The notes: generated by a model from the sequence alone, not told the origin. DNA of 64,000 nucleotides from Irpex lacteus (GCA_001986395.2 MQVO02000002.1:2976001-3040000); one strand, 5' to 3'. Positions 45,060 to 58,049 are shown, counted from the first letter of the stretch. Made by a program: numbers and translations.

Positions 45060-48000
45060 ATGACCGAAGTCGAACCCACTAAGCCTGCAGCAGATTATAG
45101 GTTACCGACGGACGTAAAACCCAAACATTACGACGTCACAGTCCGCACAGACTTGGAGAAGCTCAAGTTCGATGGATATGTAGTTGCTCAGTACGTATCG
45201 ATATATATCCTCATCAGCACTCAGTGCAATGACACGTCTCCCAAAGTCTTGAAGTCCTCAAAGAAACTTCCAAGATAGTATTTAACAGCTCAAAGCTTAC
45301 GCTGGGCGATGCACGGCTTTCTTCTGCCGCATTGAAGGAGGAACTTACAATTCCCGCCAGTGCATTCGAAGTCGATGAGGACGCTGAACACATCACTATC
45401 CAGCTGCATGCCCCTCTTGCCGCTGGTACTCAGCTCGCACTCAAAGTTGACTTTGCGGGAGAGCTGACCGGCTCCATGTTGGGCTACTACTACTGCTCTT
45501 GGGAGGACGAAGGGGAGGAAAAACACTATGCGCTTACGCAGTTTGAAGTAAGAACACTGTGACCGTCTCCTTGTGATATGCCATGACGCTGATGTACCGC
45601 ACTTCTGTACCAGCCGACCTCGGCGCGCGCTGCCTTCCCTTGCTGGGACGAGCCACTCCTAAAGACCACCGTCGCCCTCACGATGGTTTCACGCGCAGAC
45701 ACCGTCAATCTGAGCAACATGCCCGCGATCTCGGAGCAGGAATACACGCCATCATATGAGGATAGTACCGATGCTATCTCTTGGCTCTCGTCCAAGCTGT
45801 CTGAGTTGGCTACTGGTGAAGGAGACGGGTGGAAGATCACGAAATTCCAGACAACACCGCTCATCTCTACTTATATCGTCGCCTACGCCAATGGTCCATT
45901 TGTGTACCTTGAGGATTCGTACAAAAGCCCTCTGAGCGGCAAGGTCCGGCCCCTAAGGCTTTATGCGACGAAGGATAATGTGCACCAGACGCAGTTCGCA
46001 CTTGAAGTCAAGAAAAAGGTCATGCCCCTCTACGAGCAAATGTTCGATATTGAGTACCCTCTGCCGAAGCTGGATACTTTGGTTGTCACCGAATTTGATG
46101 GTGCCATGGAAAACTGGGTAAGCCCAACTTGATCTGAAGTCGTCCAACCCACACTTATACTGCCTTTACCAGGGCCTGATTATAGGATCTACCAGTACCT
46201 TCCTCGTAGAGCCTGATGATTTTGACCTAGAAACAATCAAGCAGATCGCCTACACTCAGGGTCATGAATGCGCGCACATGTGGTATGTTTGTCCCCATGT
46301 AACCCAACTACAAGCCTTATATGGTTGTGTACAGGTTCGGCAATATCACTACCATGGAGTGGTGGGATAATCTGTGGCTGAATGAAGGTTTTGCCTCGTT
46401 GGTGAGTAAGGAATTGATGCTTTAGCATTGGCTAAGATTATTGATTCGCTTGATAAGGTGGGGGAGGTCATCATCCTCGGTAAGTGTATTGCCTTTCCAT
46501 TATTCGTGACACTGTGTTGACATCCTGATCAGACAAGTAAGCTTTACAACTCGTCCACTCCAAATTGCATCCTCACCTGTCTATGAAAGGCTATTTCCCG
46601 AATGGAGACTGCACTCTGCGTTTATTACCGACCTGCTGAACGAAGCACTCACACTCGATGCGAAACTATCCTCCCATCCCATCGAAGTTGACTGTCCAGA
46701 CCCGGCGATGGTCAACCAGGTTCGTTGCTCTCCAGACCAGCTCATCCAACCGTCCGATTCTCACAAGATGTCGCAGATATTTGATGACTTAGCTTATGCC
46801 AAGGCAGCTTCAGGTAACTCCGAGACGGTGGTACTCTATCGAGGATTTTTACTGATGAAGCATTATGTAGTGCTTCGCATGCTGTTGCACCTCGTCGGCG
46901 AAGAGACATTCCTGAAGGGCGTCTCGATCTACCTTAAGAAGCATCTGTATGCCAACAGTGTCACTAAAGACTTATGGGAGGGTATACAGGAGGCTAGCGG
47001 TAAGGATTTATTCAACGCTGTGCCTTTAGCTGGATCCTCACATGTATACAGGTATCGACGTAGCTAAGATCATGGACAATTGGGTTAAGAAAGTACGTGC
47101 CGGGGTTACCATACCATCACTTTTTGATTGTGCTGACCCAGTTGAATAGATGGGCTTCCCCGTTCTCACCGTCACTGAAACTGAGAGCAGTATAAAGATC
47201 CGCCAAGACCGTTTCTTAGAAACAGGTCCCGCTCCTCCCGAAGAGAATGACACGATCTGGTACGTAGGACACTCTTTGGCACAGCCGAGACGTATTATAT
47301 TCAAGTTGTCGCAGGAGTGTTCCTTTGAGCTTGCTCTCAACCGACGAGAATGGCGAAGCGAAGATCGACCGGAGTCTTCTACTCGACCAACGCGAGGTCA
47401 CCATCCCTCTGGACACATCTAAGCCGTTCAAATTGAACGCAGGGGCGACTGGCGTTTGTCCGTGGCTTCTACTCTTCATTACCTTAGTGTTAAACGAGCT
47501 CATCCATCTTCTGCAGATCGGGTTCTCTACGCCCCGGAAAGGCTCGTTGCAATCGCCAAAGAAGCCGTTAAAGAAAATTCGGTGTTCTCACTCGAGGATA
47601 GGATTGGCCTGGTATATGATGCCGTGGCGTTGGCTCGTGCAGGGTATCTGGATGTCAGCGCAGTTCTCTCACTATTTGATGTATTCCGCCATGAAGAAGA
47701 ACGTGCGTTACATCATTCTATCGTAAATATTGTCTGCTCTTCTTACTCAGACTTTTATAAAGGCCTAGTGTGGGACTGTATCGCCACTAGTTTCTCTGTC
47801 TTCGTCTCGACGTGGTACGAGTATCCCCAAATTTTGGAGAAGCTCAACACCTTCCGAAGAGTATGTCTATATTGCTGATGGCATTCATACGGTCTAACAC
47901 GGATTATACGAAGGAACTATTCGCTCCAATCGTCGATCGCCTTGGATACGAATATGACGAAGACGAGTCGGACGATATACATGAATTGCGAACAACAGCG

Positions 48001-49025
48001 ATTTCGGAAGCTGCCGATGCGGGCGACGAAGGGTGAGACTTTTCACGATACCCCGCTCTGAGAAAGCAGCTCAGTCTCTGTCAGCGTGATCAAGGAGCTC
48101 CGGAGCCGCTTCAACAAGGCTATCGAGAGTGGGGATGAGGATGAGGAGGAGGAGGAGGAGGATTCATGCATCCCACCCGACTTACTCCGCGTAACCTATG
48201 TCACAGTAAGCATGACCATTCATATCATATGCATACATACATTCCTTGTAGCTCATCGTGAAGTCAATCGTCGTAGGCTGTTAAAAATGGCGGTCAGAAG
48301 GAATATGACCATGTCAAAGCCATCCTTGCGAAGCCAAAGTCACCTACAGTCGAACGCGCAGCTATGCGCGCTCTATGTGCATCTCAGAGCACTGAGCTTG
48401 CTGGTAAGTACATTTTTACATGTATTCCAGTGTTTGTCCCGCTCAATTATAATCCACAGAGGAGACCTGGAAGTATATCATGACCAAGTCCAAAGATTCA
48501 GACGTACCCTACTTCTTCTCAAGCTTCCGCCACAACCTCAGTAAACGCCACTTCCTGCTCGAAAAGTTCAGGCAAGATTATGAGGTATTGTACAAGCGCT
48601 TGGAGGGCAACTTTAGCTTTCTGTACCTCGTCAACGTACGTGCTCCATTGTGTTTCACTGTTGACACACGAGAGAGATGTTGTTGATTTACGATTGGTCT
48701 GCTGCTGCTCTGTTCAGTACTCTCTTGCCGGGCTCTCTTCAGAGAAGGACTGGGAGGAATCAAAAGACTTTTTCAAGGTAAGCGAAGCTCCGTTACCGGT
48801 TCATTTATATCGGGCCATAAACGTCTTGTTGGTTTTCAGGACAAGGATGTCTCGAAATACAGCATGGAGCTTCAGCAGGGGTTGGATGGCATTAACACGA
48901 GATCAGCGTGGATCAAGGTCTGTTACTTATGTTGGACATTCCTGTTGTGCTCAGCTCTGATTACGTTACTTTTGAAGCGTTCCACGTCTGATTTACAGCA
49001 ATGGCTGGAAGGAAGGGGAAAATAA
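45060..49025 (+). CDS. M1-family zinc aminopeptidase (AAP1/APE2-like)
   Basis: Removes N-terminal residues from peptides, probably in the cytosol, since the start [20 protein letters not shown] has no signal peptide. Seen: [31 protein letters not shown] and the substrate motif GAMENWGLI. The zinc site [11 protein letters not shown] is a standard HExxH followed 18 residues later by the Glu in [30 protein letters not shown], the middle beta domain and the helical ERAP1-C-like end complete it. The protein ends [14 protein letters not shown]. Fungal-type intron density is high, with more than a dozen introns. Some joins in 46430-46600 and 47700-48100 are uncertain. About 900 residues, as is usual. 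Confidence 0.93.
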
Positions 49026-49119
49026 GAAGTGCAATAGCATGGACAAAGTTATGAACCATTATATTGCAAAGCATCAATGTATCAATGTAGGAGTAGAAAA
49101 CACCTGAGTACTGCGAAAG

Positions 49120-52100
49120 TTAGGCTTTGAACGCCATGATACTAGCAGGCAATTTAGCAGAAAAAAGGGAGGCCGGGGCCTTCTTTGAAATACCACCTCG
49201 ATTGTGGTCTTGGATGATTTTCTTGATTTCGCTCTCTATCTTGTGGTTGACTTGTACGAGGTCGTCTAAGCCATATGCAACGTTACGACCAAATGTAGCG
49301 TATTCAGCTTCGAGCTCGATGAGCAGGTTGTACCGAGTGATGCTAGCGATTCATGAGTTATGAGTAATGCCACATCTATCAGGAGTATCGTCAAACCTCT
49401 CTGCACGCATCCGCATGAGATCGGCGCTGGCATCAGCCATTAGTCTCTCACGTCCCAGGCGTACTTCTTCTCGGACGCCTTCAACATTAGAGTGTATTTT
49501 GTGTAAAATAGCCTGCAACAAAATTAGCCAAAGAGCTCGGGCAGAACTACACGATCTCACTTCTTGTATCTCATCCAGGACCTTGGCGATATTCTCAATG
49601 GAGGGAGGACGAACTCGCGCTTTCGTCGTGGCAGTAGGAACAGTAATCTCGCGTTTGAACAGAGTGTCACCGGCTGTACGAGTAACACCTTGCCCAACGC
49701 GTATGAGCCCACATATACACGCTCCTATGGACGTGACATACCTGCTGCCTTGGCTCTACTCTTTGGAGGAGGGGTCGATTTTGTTATGGTCTCTTGAATC
49801 TTCATGGGAGCCTGTGCAAATGTTACGGATGGCTTGCCACGCGGAGGACGAGGCGATGCATCTTCGTCAGCGTCCACGAAATGCTCCTTAGACAAGCGAG
49901 CGAGCCAGTTTGGCTTGTCAACGTTGGGCAAAGCAGAAGCCTGTTTGACGGGAGAGTCTTCAATGAGATCAACGACGTGGTCCTGGCATGAAAGCAGGTA
50001 AGTCGTCCGTAGCTATAGATGATCATAATCTTATATACCTTTACTGCAACATTTCGCTCGTGTTCTGCGAGTAATTTGTTCAGGACGGGATTTTCTACGT
50101 CTTCCTCTACCATGGTTGTATCCTCATACTCAGCAACGATCGACGGCTGGTCATGGACACCTTCTGTCTCATTGTTCTCAGACGCGACCATAGACGCGTC
50201 TGGGGTGCTAGTTCGTGCCTCCGATGCACATACGTCTTGCTCCTTGATGAGCGGTGCAGCGGCGGGAAGAGCGTTCCAAGGCTTTCTGTTCGACTTGCGC
50301 CGCGGTTTCTCCTGGAAACGAATTGGTTATTCTACTCAAGTCGAGCAAGACAGACTAACCTGCAATCTAGGGGTGCTCATGTGCGTCCCATCTTCAGTTT
50401 CTAAACCAGCCACAAAACAATCCGGCTCTCTAATTGCATCAGCAAGAACGGCCTGCAGGTCCTGTAAAGGGTTTAATCGTCGTATAATCCATTAACAAGA
50501 TGATATTTGCCTCTTCATTTGATGCAACTGCACCGTTCGTAACCTTGCCGTTCTCTGGGCATGACACATCGACAACTTCCTTGACAGCGGTCGCACGCTT
50601 GGATCTAGTGACTCGCCCATCGGTGCGAGGCTGTTCAGGAGGGACATCAGACGATTGGACGACAACGGGATCGGTGTTTGCTTTCGCCTTCCGGACCGGC
50701 TTTGGTTTCCCGCGTTTCTTCTCCATAGGAGCGACAGCTTTCGTGTTTTGTGGAACGGTTTTCGCGTCCATGGCTGGTAACGTGGAAGACTTCTCACGAT
50801 GATCAGACACAGCTGCGGGAGGTGTCTTCGGGATGGAGTCGTAGTTCACGCTCGGGTGGTTAGCAATGGCTGGAGAAGACGTTCGGCCTTTTCTACCACC
50901 ATAACGCTTGATCGCAGGGGCCGGAGCAGAGGTCGTACGGACTTTAGCTTCGACTTCATTCTCAATAGCTATACCTTTGCTACGTTTCCTAGGACCAGGC
51001 CTGGCATCACCTTCGTCAAGATCAGAGTCTCCATTGTTCCCACCGTCGACTGAGGCATTCAGCTCCCTTCTTCTCTTCGGTTGCTTCACGTGAGACGGGG
51101 GCTGAGGACCGTCGGGCGCTGTATCATGTTTGTTACGTAGAGCTGATTTAACGGACTTGCGAACAGCTTGTAAGCGAACCGGCGAGGAGCTCATAGCTTT
51201 GGAAATTAAGGCATGAGTGGAAGGCAAGCAAATAAAGCCGCAAGAACTAACGTGGTTTACTCTCGTCGTCACAGATCCTAGATGATTTGCCTTTCGTCGG
51301 TTTCGTTGGTACATCCCGAGCAGCTTTGTCGTTGGACCTTGCGCCGGATTCTGGAGTGCGTGAAGCGGTGGAGGCAAGAATCGTGTTGGTTACAAGTCCT
51401 GCTAAGCCAGACACTTCTTTTTTCAGGACCACTTCTCCAACCAGCTTTGAATCTTTCTGACCCGAGACGCTTTCATCTCTGGGAGGATCTTCCGTGGAGA
51501 TCACGACAGTAGTTGAGAGCTTGCGCACAGAGCCAGCAGAGAGACCCTTGTCCACAGGAGCAAGGTTCAGAGTAGAGCGTCGCCGAGATATAACAGACGA
51601 TGAGAGCTTTGACGCAGGTATGACTTCCTCTATTTCATCTTCGTCATCGGAAACAATCACAAGTTTCTTGATGGGCTTGCGAGCAGGCAGATGAGTGAGT
51701 GTAGAGGGTATATCGTCGTCAGATTCTAGCGCTTTACGAGACCCCGGGGCTAAATGAGCACCAGTAGCAAGCTTCTTGTCACCACTCTTGGTTAGTTTAG
51801 GGTGCTCGCGAGGTTTAGCTACGTCTTCGATATCAGAGAGCTCGTCTTCGCTGGTACCAAAGGCAGCTTCGAGGATAGCCTGACTCTTGGTGCGTTGCAA
51901 GGGTGAACTTGTATGAGTGATAGCCTTTGGAGCGCTAGACGAGTCGGGGCGAGCAGCAGCAAGAGAGCCAGATATCTTGGACAGACTAGAACTACTACGT
52001 GTAAAGGCGTCTCGTTGAAGAGGAGAGGCACCAGCCGTTCCGTTGAGTTTCTTAGCACATGATGTAGAAAGTCTGGCGGCTTCATGGCAGGCGATCAGAT

Positions 52101-54095
52101 CGGTTCCAGTCTCTTGCTTTTGAGTGTCGTCCGTGAGTGGTCGAGTAGGAGCGTCACAGACAGGTTCGAGCCCTGGCTCAGTACCCTTCGGAGAGCCATC
52201 GCTAGGGTCATTGGTACCGTATACTGCAGAAAATGTCTCAAAGGCGACGAAAGACGATGTGGGCGGAACTCACACTGAGATAAATTTTCGATTCGTTGCG
52301 CAAGCTGCACAGGATCGCATAAGTCCTTGAATTCGCAGAGATGATATTCGGATACCAACCTGCATGTCTTCAATGAGTTGTCCCGCAGAGTCCATCTCCA
52401 ATTTCGCTGGTGACGCGAGTATCGAGGACTTTGCACCCCTATCTACAGCGACGAGATGTTCCTGAGGCTCTCATCAGCAACATGAATTGATTGCTAATCC
52501 TGACGATTCTTACCATGCCACGGCTCTTCATAGCCTGCTGAAATCGAACAAGGTCGATTTTAAGTAGCCTGAACGTGACAGTAGGATCCCCACTGGGCTG
52601 TTCCGAGGTGCAAGGTGGCGTGATGGGATCTTTCCCGATGATCGGAGGAACGCTCAGGAAAAGAGTAACTTGAGGATTCTCTTGTCGTCTTGTCGTCGAC
52701 TTGGAAAGCACTTGGATGGCAGTAACAGTATCATATGAGACGGAAAGTGAGTCGCATGTATCCTCCTGTCAAGTCAATCATGTCAGAGATAAGTTTCCAA
52801 GAAAGACAGATGAACGCACGTCAAGCAGGATGTTTCCTATGAAACCTTTTTCATCGACATACAGGCGATCAACGGTCTTCGCTTTATCACAAGTCGTGAC
52901 GTCAGTCACGTCGAATGGCTGTGGGCTGATATTCGTGGCGTTAGTGACGATTTTATACAGCATATAATCACTCACAAGGCAATATTAGACGACGCTAGCA
53001 CATCAAGTATTTGTGTTGCGGTTTGGTCCCAATCGGCGCTCCGAACTTTCTCGAGCAGCCTCGCAAGCTTCTCCCCTGTCTCTGCACAATCTGGAGATGA
53101 CTCGACGAACACTGAACGGATGAAGGCAGTACGAGCTGCTTTTCCAGCTGGGGTTCCACCGGTGGAAGGAATCATACGAGCGAAGAGATTGAGTACGCTC
53201 TCCAGGACAAGGAATTCCCGAGTACGCCATAAGATAGAGCCAAGCCTGGATCTGAGGTGAACTCAGCACTTTCTTCGTGGAGTAAATGTGAATGATGCAT
53301 ACCCTCCAAGAATAGAGACATCTTGAAGGCGTGTTTGATTAGCTTTGTGTGCATCGGCAGTCTCTGAGAGAAGCGTGTAGCCCTAGCACATGTTGGCAAG
53401 CACAAGACAGCATATATGCGGTCAAAATTGCAAAATTCTAACTTTCATATTGTAATTAAGACTTACCGTGCATCGTAGGTCAACGCTCATATGAGAAATA
53501 GAGATGGAGAAGAAAGTTGAGCACAGTGTAGGGTATAGAACGACGCCTATGACTTCTTTGCGTTTAGCTGAACAGGAGGCGTCAGCTCTCAATCCGAGTG
53601 CCACAGTAGGGGTAGAGTAGCTGACCGTCCGGTTTCTCATCATAAAAGTCCTGCGGGAGGTCAGTCTACTATGCAATTATTGAGTGCAACCACTGACCAA
53701 AACTCCAGAGAGCAACGCGTTCATGACATTGTCCCACAGGAGCTTCTGTTCCTGGTTTCCGGCTGTAAACTCTGTCAATATCTTCGTCTCGTATAGCGTC
53801 TTGCACAGTGCAGCCGCAAGTTCAATGCCCTGTTGTGGAAATGCGCCGTAGATGTGCGCCAGACGCTCTCGGAGGCATTTCGACAATTTGTTCGCCGCTT
53901 CTTTAGATAACACTGTCGACCTCTAATAGAAACATTCAGCGCGATGATATAGCGCCATATGCACTGCACGCGTACCAAGAATACCAGATACGAAGATACT
54001 TGTCCAATTGTCTCTTCGTAAGAGCTCTTATTCTTGCTCCTGGTCTTTGAGATGGCCGTCTTCACGTTGGTCATTGCGGTCTCGAGCTGACCCAT
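49120..54095 (-). CDS. Large protein with SYCP2/Red1-like layout; candidate meiotic chromosome-axis core protein
   Basis: The start MGQLETAMTNVKTAISKTRS opens a helical region of about 330 residues (LSKCLRERLAHIYGAF, LLWDNVMNALLSGVLDFYDE, VLESVLNLFARMIPS), like the ARM-type head of SYCP2/Red1. A beta-rich segment follows (RLYVDEKGFIGNILLDEDTC, SLSVSYDTVTAIQVLS, QVTLFLSVPPIIG). It ends in a helix LKIDLVRFQQAMKSRG, consistent with the PH/Spt16M-like domain of that family. After it come several hundred charged, Ser/Lys/Pro-rich, probably disordered residues (IVSDDEDEIEEV, RTDGRVTRSKRA). A C-terminal coiled coil (HSNVEGVREEVRLGRERL, VNHKIESEIKKIIQDH) completes it. Roughly 1,200-1,400 residues. 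The gene is real; the meiotic role is inference from domain order. Some introns in 51900-52800 are uncertain. Confidence 0.72.
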
Positions 54096-54441
54096 GTTGA
54101 AGATAACCTGTCTGAAAATCCTAGTGGGAGAGAGGTGGAGAACGCTCTATGACTGTCGAAGACAAGAGCAAAGTGAAATACATTGCAATTGCCTGAACGC
54201 GTACGGCGTGACTGCTTGACACGGCTGGTCACGGTGGTCACGCTAGTCACACCCCAACTGAGATTCAAAGGGTTTGCAATTGGCAGTTCACAGTTGGTTT
54301 GCAAGAGAGTGCTGGGACGGTTAAATACAGGATTGCTCGAAGATGACGGTTTACAGAGACAAACAAAGAGGAGACAGAGGCGTGCAGATGGATCGGAAAC
54401 AAGACAGTGATTGCGCGAGACAAATATGAGACTCAGACACA
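54096..54441. promoter_or_regulatory. Upstream region of the axis-like gene with three GTCAC units at 9-bp spacing
   Basis: GTCAC occurs at 54228, 54237 and 54246, exactly nine bases apart, about 135-155 bp upstream of the start codon at 54095. A similar cluster lies in the next promoter upstream (56042-56063). No other element is recognised. Confidence 0.35.
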
Positions 54442-55812
54442 TCAATTCTTCGACGCATGAGCGTTGAAATAATCAGGCGACCCAGAGGAGCCAAAGGTTC
54501 GCTGCAGAGACGATGCTTGAGGGATCCGGGAGGTCTTCAGTGAATCGAAAGTAGAGTCGAGGATCAGAGGGGACGCCAATCCATCACGCCCCGAAGTCAA
54601 AAAACTAGAACCTGGACGAGGTAAGGGGTTCCCAGAGGCAACGATATAAGGGCCAGAGAATGAGCCTCTGCTTGATTCAAGAGCCAGCTTTCTACGCTGC
54701 AGCTGCTTGCTGACTTGAGGATCGGCAGCAGAGCCCATAGCGTTTGTGGAGCAAGAAGATGCAAGCGTCGAGAAAGGGCGCTGTGGTAAGGGAGGGGTGA
54801 TCGTTTGTTGAACATTTCGTTGCTCAGGCAAGAAGACTTCACTTCCAGAAAGCGAACTACGCTTGATGTTAGAAGGCAGTACCGGAGGCGACATCCCATC
54901 ATCCAACGGCGTGAATGGGTAACAGGCAGAGTTTGCGCGTGACATATGCGAAGACAACTTGCGAGACGGAGACTTTGCGTTCGTTTGCCGCGGTGCTTCC
55001 GGAGGGGTATTTGATAGATGTATAAGTTGACTTGCCGGAGTCTTGGGGTTATTCGGACCATCTCGAAGGGATAGATCGGAAAATGAATGGCAGAGAGACG
55101 GCGTACTGATCGGTGCGGACAAAGAGGAAGAGGAAGACAGATGCGAGGTTGCAAAATCAAAGTTGGTCGAGGGAAGAGAGACATACGATGCCAAAGAGGG
55201 GATATTGGAAGCCATGCGACGACGAGACATAGAAGATCCCAGAGAGTTAGACGAGCCAGATGCGATTGAGAATCCTGATGCTAGAGACGGAAGGTCGCCC
55301 AGACTTGAACATGCGCTTTCTTCTATGAGGGGCGGAAGAGATCCAGGACCACGAATATCATTATTATAGTTTAGATTCGTCGGTGGAGGCTCCGAAGCGG
55401 CGCGAGAACCAAAGGGGCGAGGGGGATCTTGGATGGAACGCGACGAAGGACTAGTAGGAGAGTGCATATCATCGTCCATATCTATCGGAACAGTCAGTCG
55501 TTTCTTGCTAAGTTTGTACATCTTGCGAGAGTTCGTACCCATCTCGCTGTCGTGTAGCCCGTTTCCTACATAAACGTCGGCCGATTTACGCCTCATACGT
55601 AGCTGAAAACGCGGAGCGTCGTCCCATGACTTGGTGTCCCATTTGAGTCTAACTTGAGAAGGGGCCTTTGCAATCGCTGTGATGGCAGTAAGATGGTAAG
55701 CGTGTAACACAAGCTGAAGAAGATTACAGTGTATACCTTGGAGGCGAAGAACTTCTAAGTCGTCGAGAGCTGGCTGCTTGCCTCGCTTGACCGGCTTACG
55801 GATGCATGGCAT
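54442..55812 (-). CDS. Ser/Pro-rich orphan protein, single exon (456 aa)
   Basis: One uninterrupted frame from ATG at 55812 (MPCIRKPVKRGKQPALDDLEV) to the stop at 54442. The first 120 residues look folded, with LQGIHCNLLQLVLHAYHLTA and QVRLKWDTKSWDDAPRFQLRM, and carry basic patches that could be nuclear signals. The rest is Ser/Pro-rich low complexity, with many Ser-Pro, Thr-Pro and Arg-x-x-Ser sites. I recognise no domain. A single-exon gene of this length is unusual beside such intron-rich neighbours. It sits 346 bp upstream of the axis-like gene on the same strand. Confidence 0.7.
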   Translation of the reverse strand: MPCIRKPVKRGKQPALDDLEVLRLQGIHCNLLQLVLHAYHLTAITAIAKAPSQVRLKWDTKSWDDAPRFQLRMRRKSADVYVGNGLHDSEMGTNSRKMYKLSKKRLTVPIDMDDDMHSPTSPSSRSIQDPPRPFGSRAASEPPPTNLNYNNDIRGPGSLPPLIEESACSSLGDLPSLASGFSIASGSSNSLGSSMSRRRMASNIPSLASYVSLPSTNFDFATSHLSSSSSLSAPISTPSLCHSFSDLSLRDGPNNPKTPASQLIHLSNTPPEAPRQTNAKSPSRKLSSHMSRANSACYPFTPLDDGMSPPVLPSNIKRSSLSGSEVFLPEQRNVQQTITPPLPQRPFSTLASSCSTNAMGSAADPQVSKQLQRRKLALESSRGSFSGPYIVASGNPLPRPGSSFLTSGRDGLASPLILDSTFDSLKTSRIPQASSLQRTFGSSGSPDYFNAHASKN

Positions 55813-56128
55813 GATAATTCAAGAATGGAGCCAGATTAAGTGAGATCTTAAGACGAGTCGAAAGTCAATGAAAAACAGTACTACTGTAGTACTAGTGCTG
55901 GATGAACAGTCGAAACTGACTCTCAGCGGCTGCGCGATGTCCGAGTCCGAGTCGTTGAAGTTGGTTGAAAGTGTCCCACGCCACAAAGATGCTGAACTTC
56001 CATTTTGGGACAGCACTGCTGCACTTACAGCCTTTGGCCGGGTCACTGTCACAGTACTGTCACGGTATTGTTCCTCCCCTCACTAAGTACGCTCTTACAC
56101 CCCAATGTTGTGTCAACAGTGGCAGTGA
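55813..56128. promoter_or_regulatory. Upstream region of the Ser-rich gene with a GTCAC cluster
   Basis: Contains GTCAC at 56042, 56048 and 56059, about 230-250 bp upstream of the start at 55812. The 3' end of the F-box gene follows. Otherwise nothing is seen. Confidence 0.35.
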
Positions 56129-58049
56129 CTATATACCAAGCTTATAACTAGTAGGAGAATGCATTGCATCATGCATAAATCCTTGTGACTGCTCAAATAG
56201 AGTACACTTCAAGACGCTCCGCATGCCATCTTCCATCCTATTCATACTATCAGAATGTGACACTAAGTAGTAATGGTGTTCATAGACACATACCTTCACA
56301 ACTACAAGCGAGTCTTCCGACAACATCACCTGATCTCTGTGCGAGACACGGCCAGGAATCTCAAGCTGGGTATGTGAAAGATAGCTCACGACGTCTTCGT
56401 CAAAAATCTCTACAATCTTGCGTCGTGCGAGGGAGTGAGGAGCAGGGTTCAGGAGCTCGCCGGTAATCACTCTGTGTCGAGCCTTGCTTCGAGCATGTTC
56501 CGCAGATTCGTCTTCTTCGGGATCTTCAGCGGGACGAAGCTGCTCCCACTTCGCTCCAACCTGAGAGAAGTCCTTAACGAGAATCTTGGCCTCGGAAGCG
56601 CCATTAGGTTTCAGGATGACTTCCTTGGTTCCATAGGCGATGCAGGGCCATAATCCTTCCCAAGTCGACATGGTATCTATAAGCGCTGTTGACGGACCCC
56701 AGTCTTGCCAATCGACCCATGTGATGCCATCGTTCGTCTTGGGACGGAGAGGAACTTCCAAGAGCTTGGAAGAAAGGAGGGAGACGGTCAGGACAGAAGA
56801 GCTCCTGATCGCCAACATGTTCAACACCAGTACTCGCTCGCCCTTTCCGGCGCTCCCGCCAACGTCGAAAACGTGAAAAGGAGGTACTTCACTAGGTGGC
56901 GGGGTATATAGAGGTCCTGGCTCGCATGACAGGACCATATCCTCCATGTCTTCACCGGCACAGAGACGCGGGAACTGCAACATCCAAGAAGGCCCAATCT
57001 CGCCTCTAAATCGAGTTATCTCTAGTCTGGGTCCTTCACGGGGATTAACTATGTTTGTAGTGGGCAGCATATCCGATTCCAAAGCCATGACGATATACGT
57101 GTCATCAAGGAAGACGAATGATGAGATGTGTCGGTGATCATTTGATAACATTCTCTTCATAGCAATGTGTCAGCTTCATCGTATCGAAAGAGTTTCAAAA
57201 CACTGCACTCACACTTTGCAGCAGACCAGAGCTCCATTCCCATACCGATATGGTTCCGTGAGCCCACACTGAAGCGAGAAGACCAAGATATGAACCATTG
57301 ACTCGAATTTCGTATTGTGGTCGTTCGAAAGCATGGCACTCGAACGTGAGGATAGGCGTAGATGCGCCAGGATGTGGCTTTCCTGTCGACATTGTCAACA
57401 AACGCAGCTGTATCGTTCTGAGAGAAAGCAGAGGAATCAGCTACGGCTTGCACGCGAGCCTGAAATTCGGTAAAAGGGTGTACCAGGACTTACGTCTGCG
57501 CAAATTCCCATGGTTCGACTACGACCAGTAGATCCTGGGAGGGGTCCATCGTGAAATCCACGTGAGGGCATGGTAAATCCACAGTCCGTGTCTCCTCTTG
57601 TACACCTCTCAGAATAGATGGTAGGCGCACAAACTCGATAGTGTCCCGGTCTTTGCTTTGTGCCAGAACGCCACCTACGAGTTCCCATGCAGGACCTGCC
57701 TGCGACGCATAGATATTCATATTCGGGCTGTCGCGGTTCGGCTTTACGTCTCTAGACAGCCATCTAGCGCGGTGTTGTGATAGAAGATCACGTTTCTGGC
57801 CTTTGGTCATCATGTTGAGAGGATTATCGGACATTCCGCGAGTGGCGAGAGCTATCTTGTATTGAAAAGATTCGCCGTGGTCGATTGTAGCACAGAGCCA
57901 TCTGGAGACCTATAGCGGATGCTTGATACACACCACCGTGATCGCGGCTGAGCTGTACGCACCAGTCGACATCTGAGCAATTCGCGATATTCGAGATATT
58001 CGAGGATCTCAATGGTAAGCTCCGCTGGTAGTGGGCCAGATTCCAACAT
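56129..58049 (-). CDS. F-box protein of basidiomycete type
   Basis: Probable substrate adaptor of an SCF ubiquitin ligase. The F-box is at the N-terminus: MLESGPLPAELTIEILEYLE, YRELLRCRLVSRWLCATI and FQYKIALATRGM, joined by a 52-nt intron after CRL. A long beta-rich region follows (KATSWRIYAYP in one frame; HPGASTPILTFECHAFERPQ, LLASVWAHGTISVWEW after splicing). Next is a 340-residue open exon with SFVFLDDTYIVMALE, PRLCAGEDMEDMVLSCEPG and HRDQVMLSEDSLVVVKVCVY. Such proteins are common in agaricomycetes. About 590 residues; the target is unknown. I start at the ATG at 58049. An in-frame TTG farther up is not used. Confidence 0.78.
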
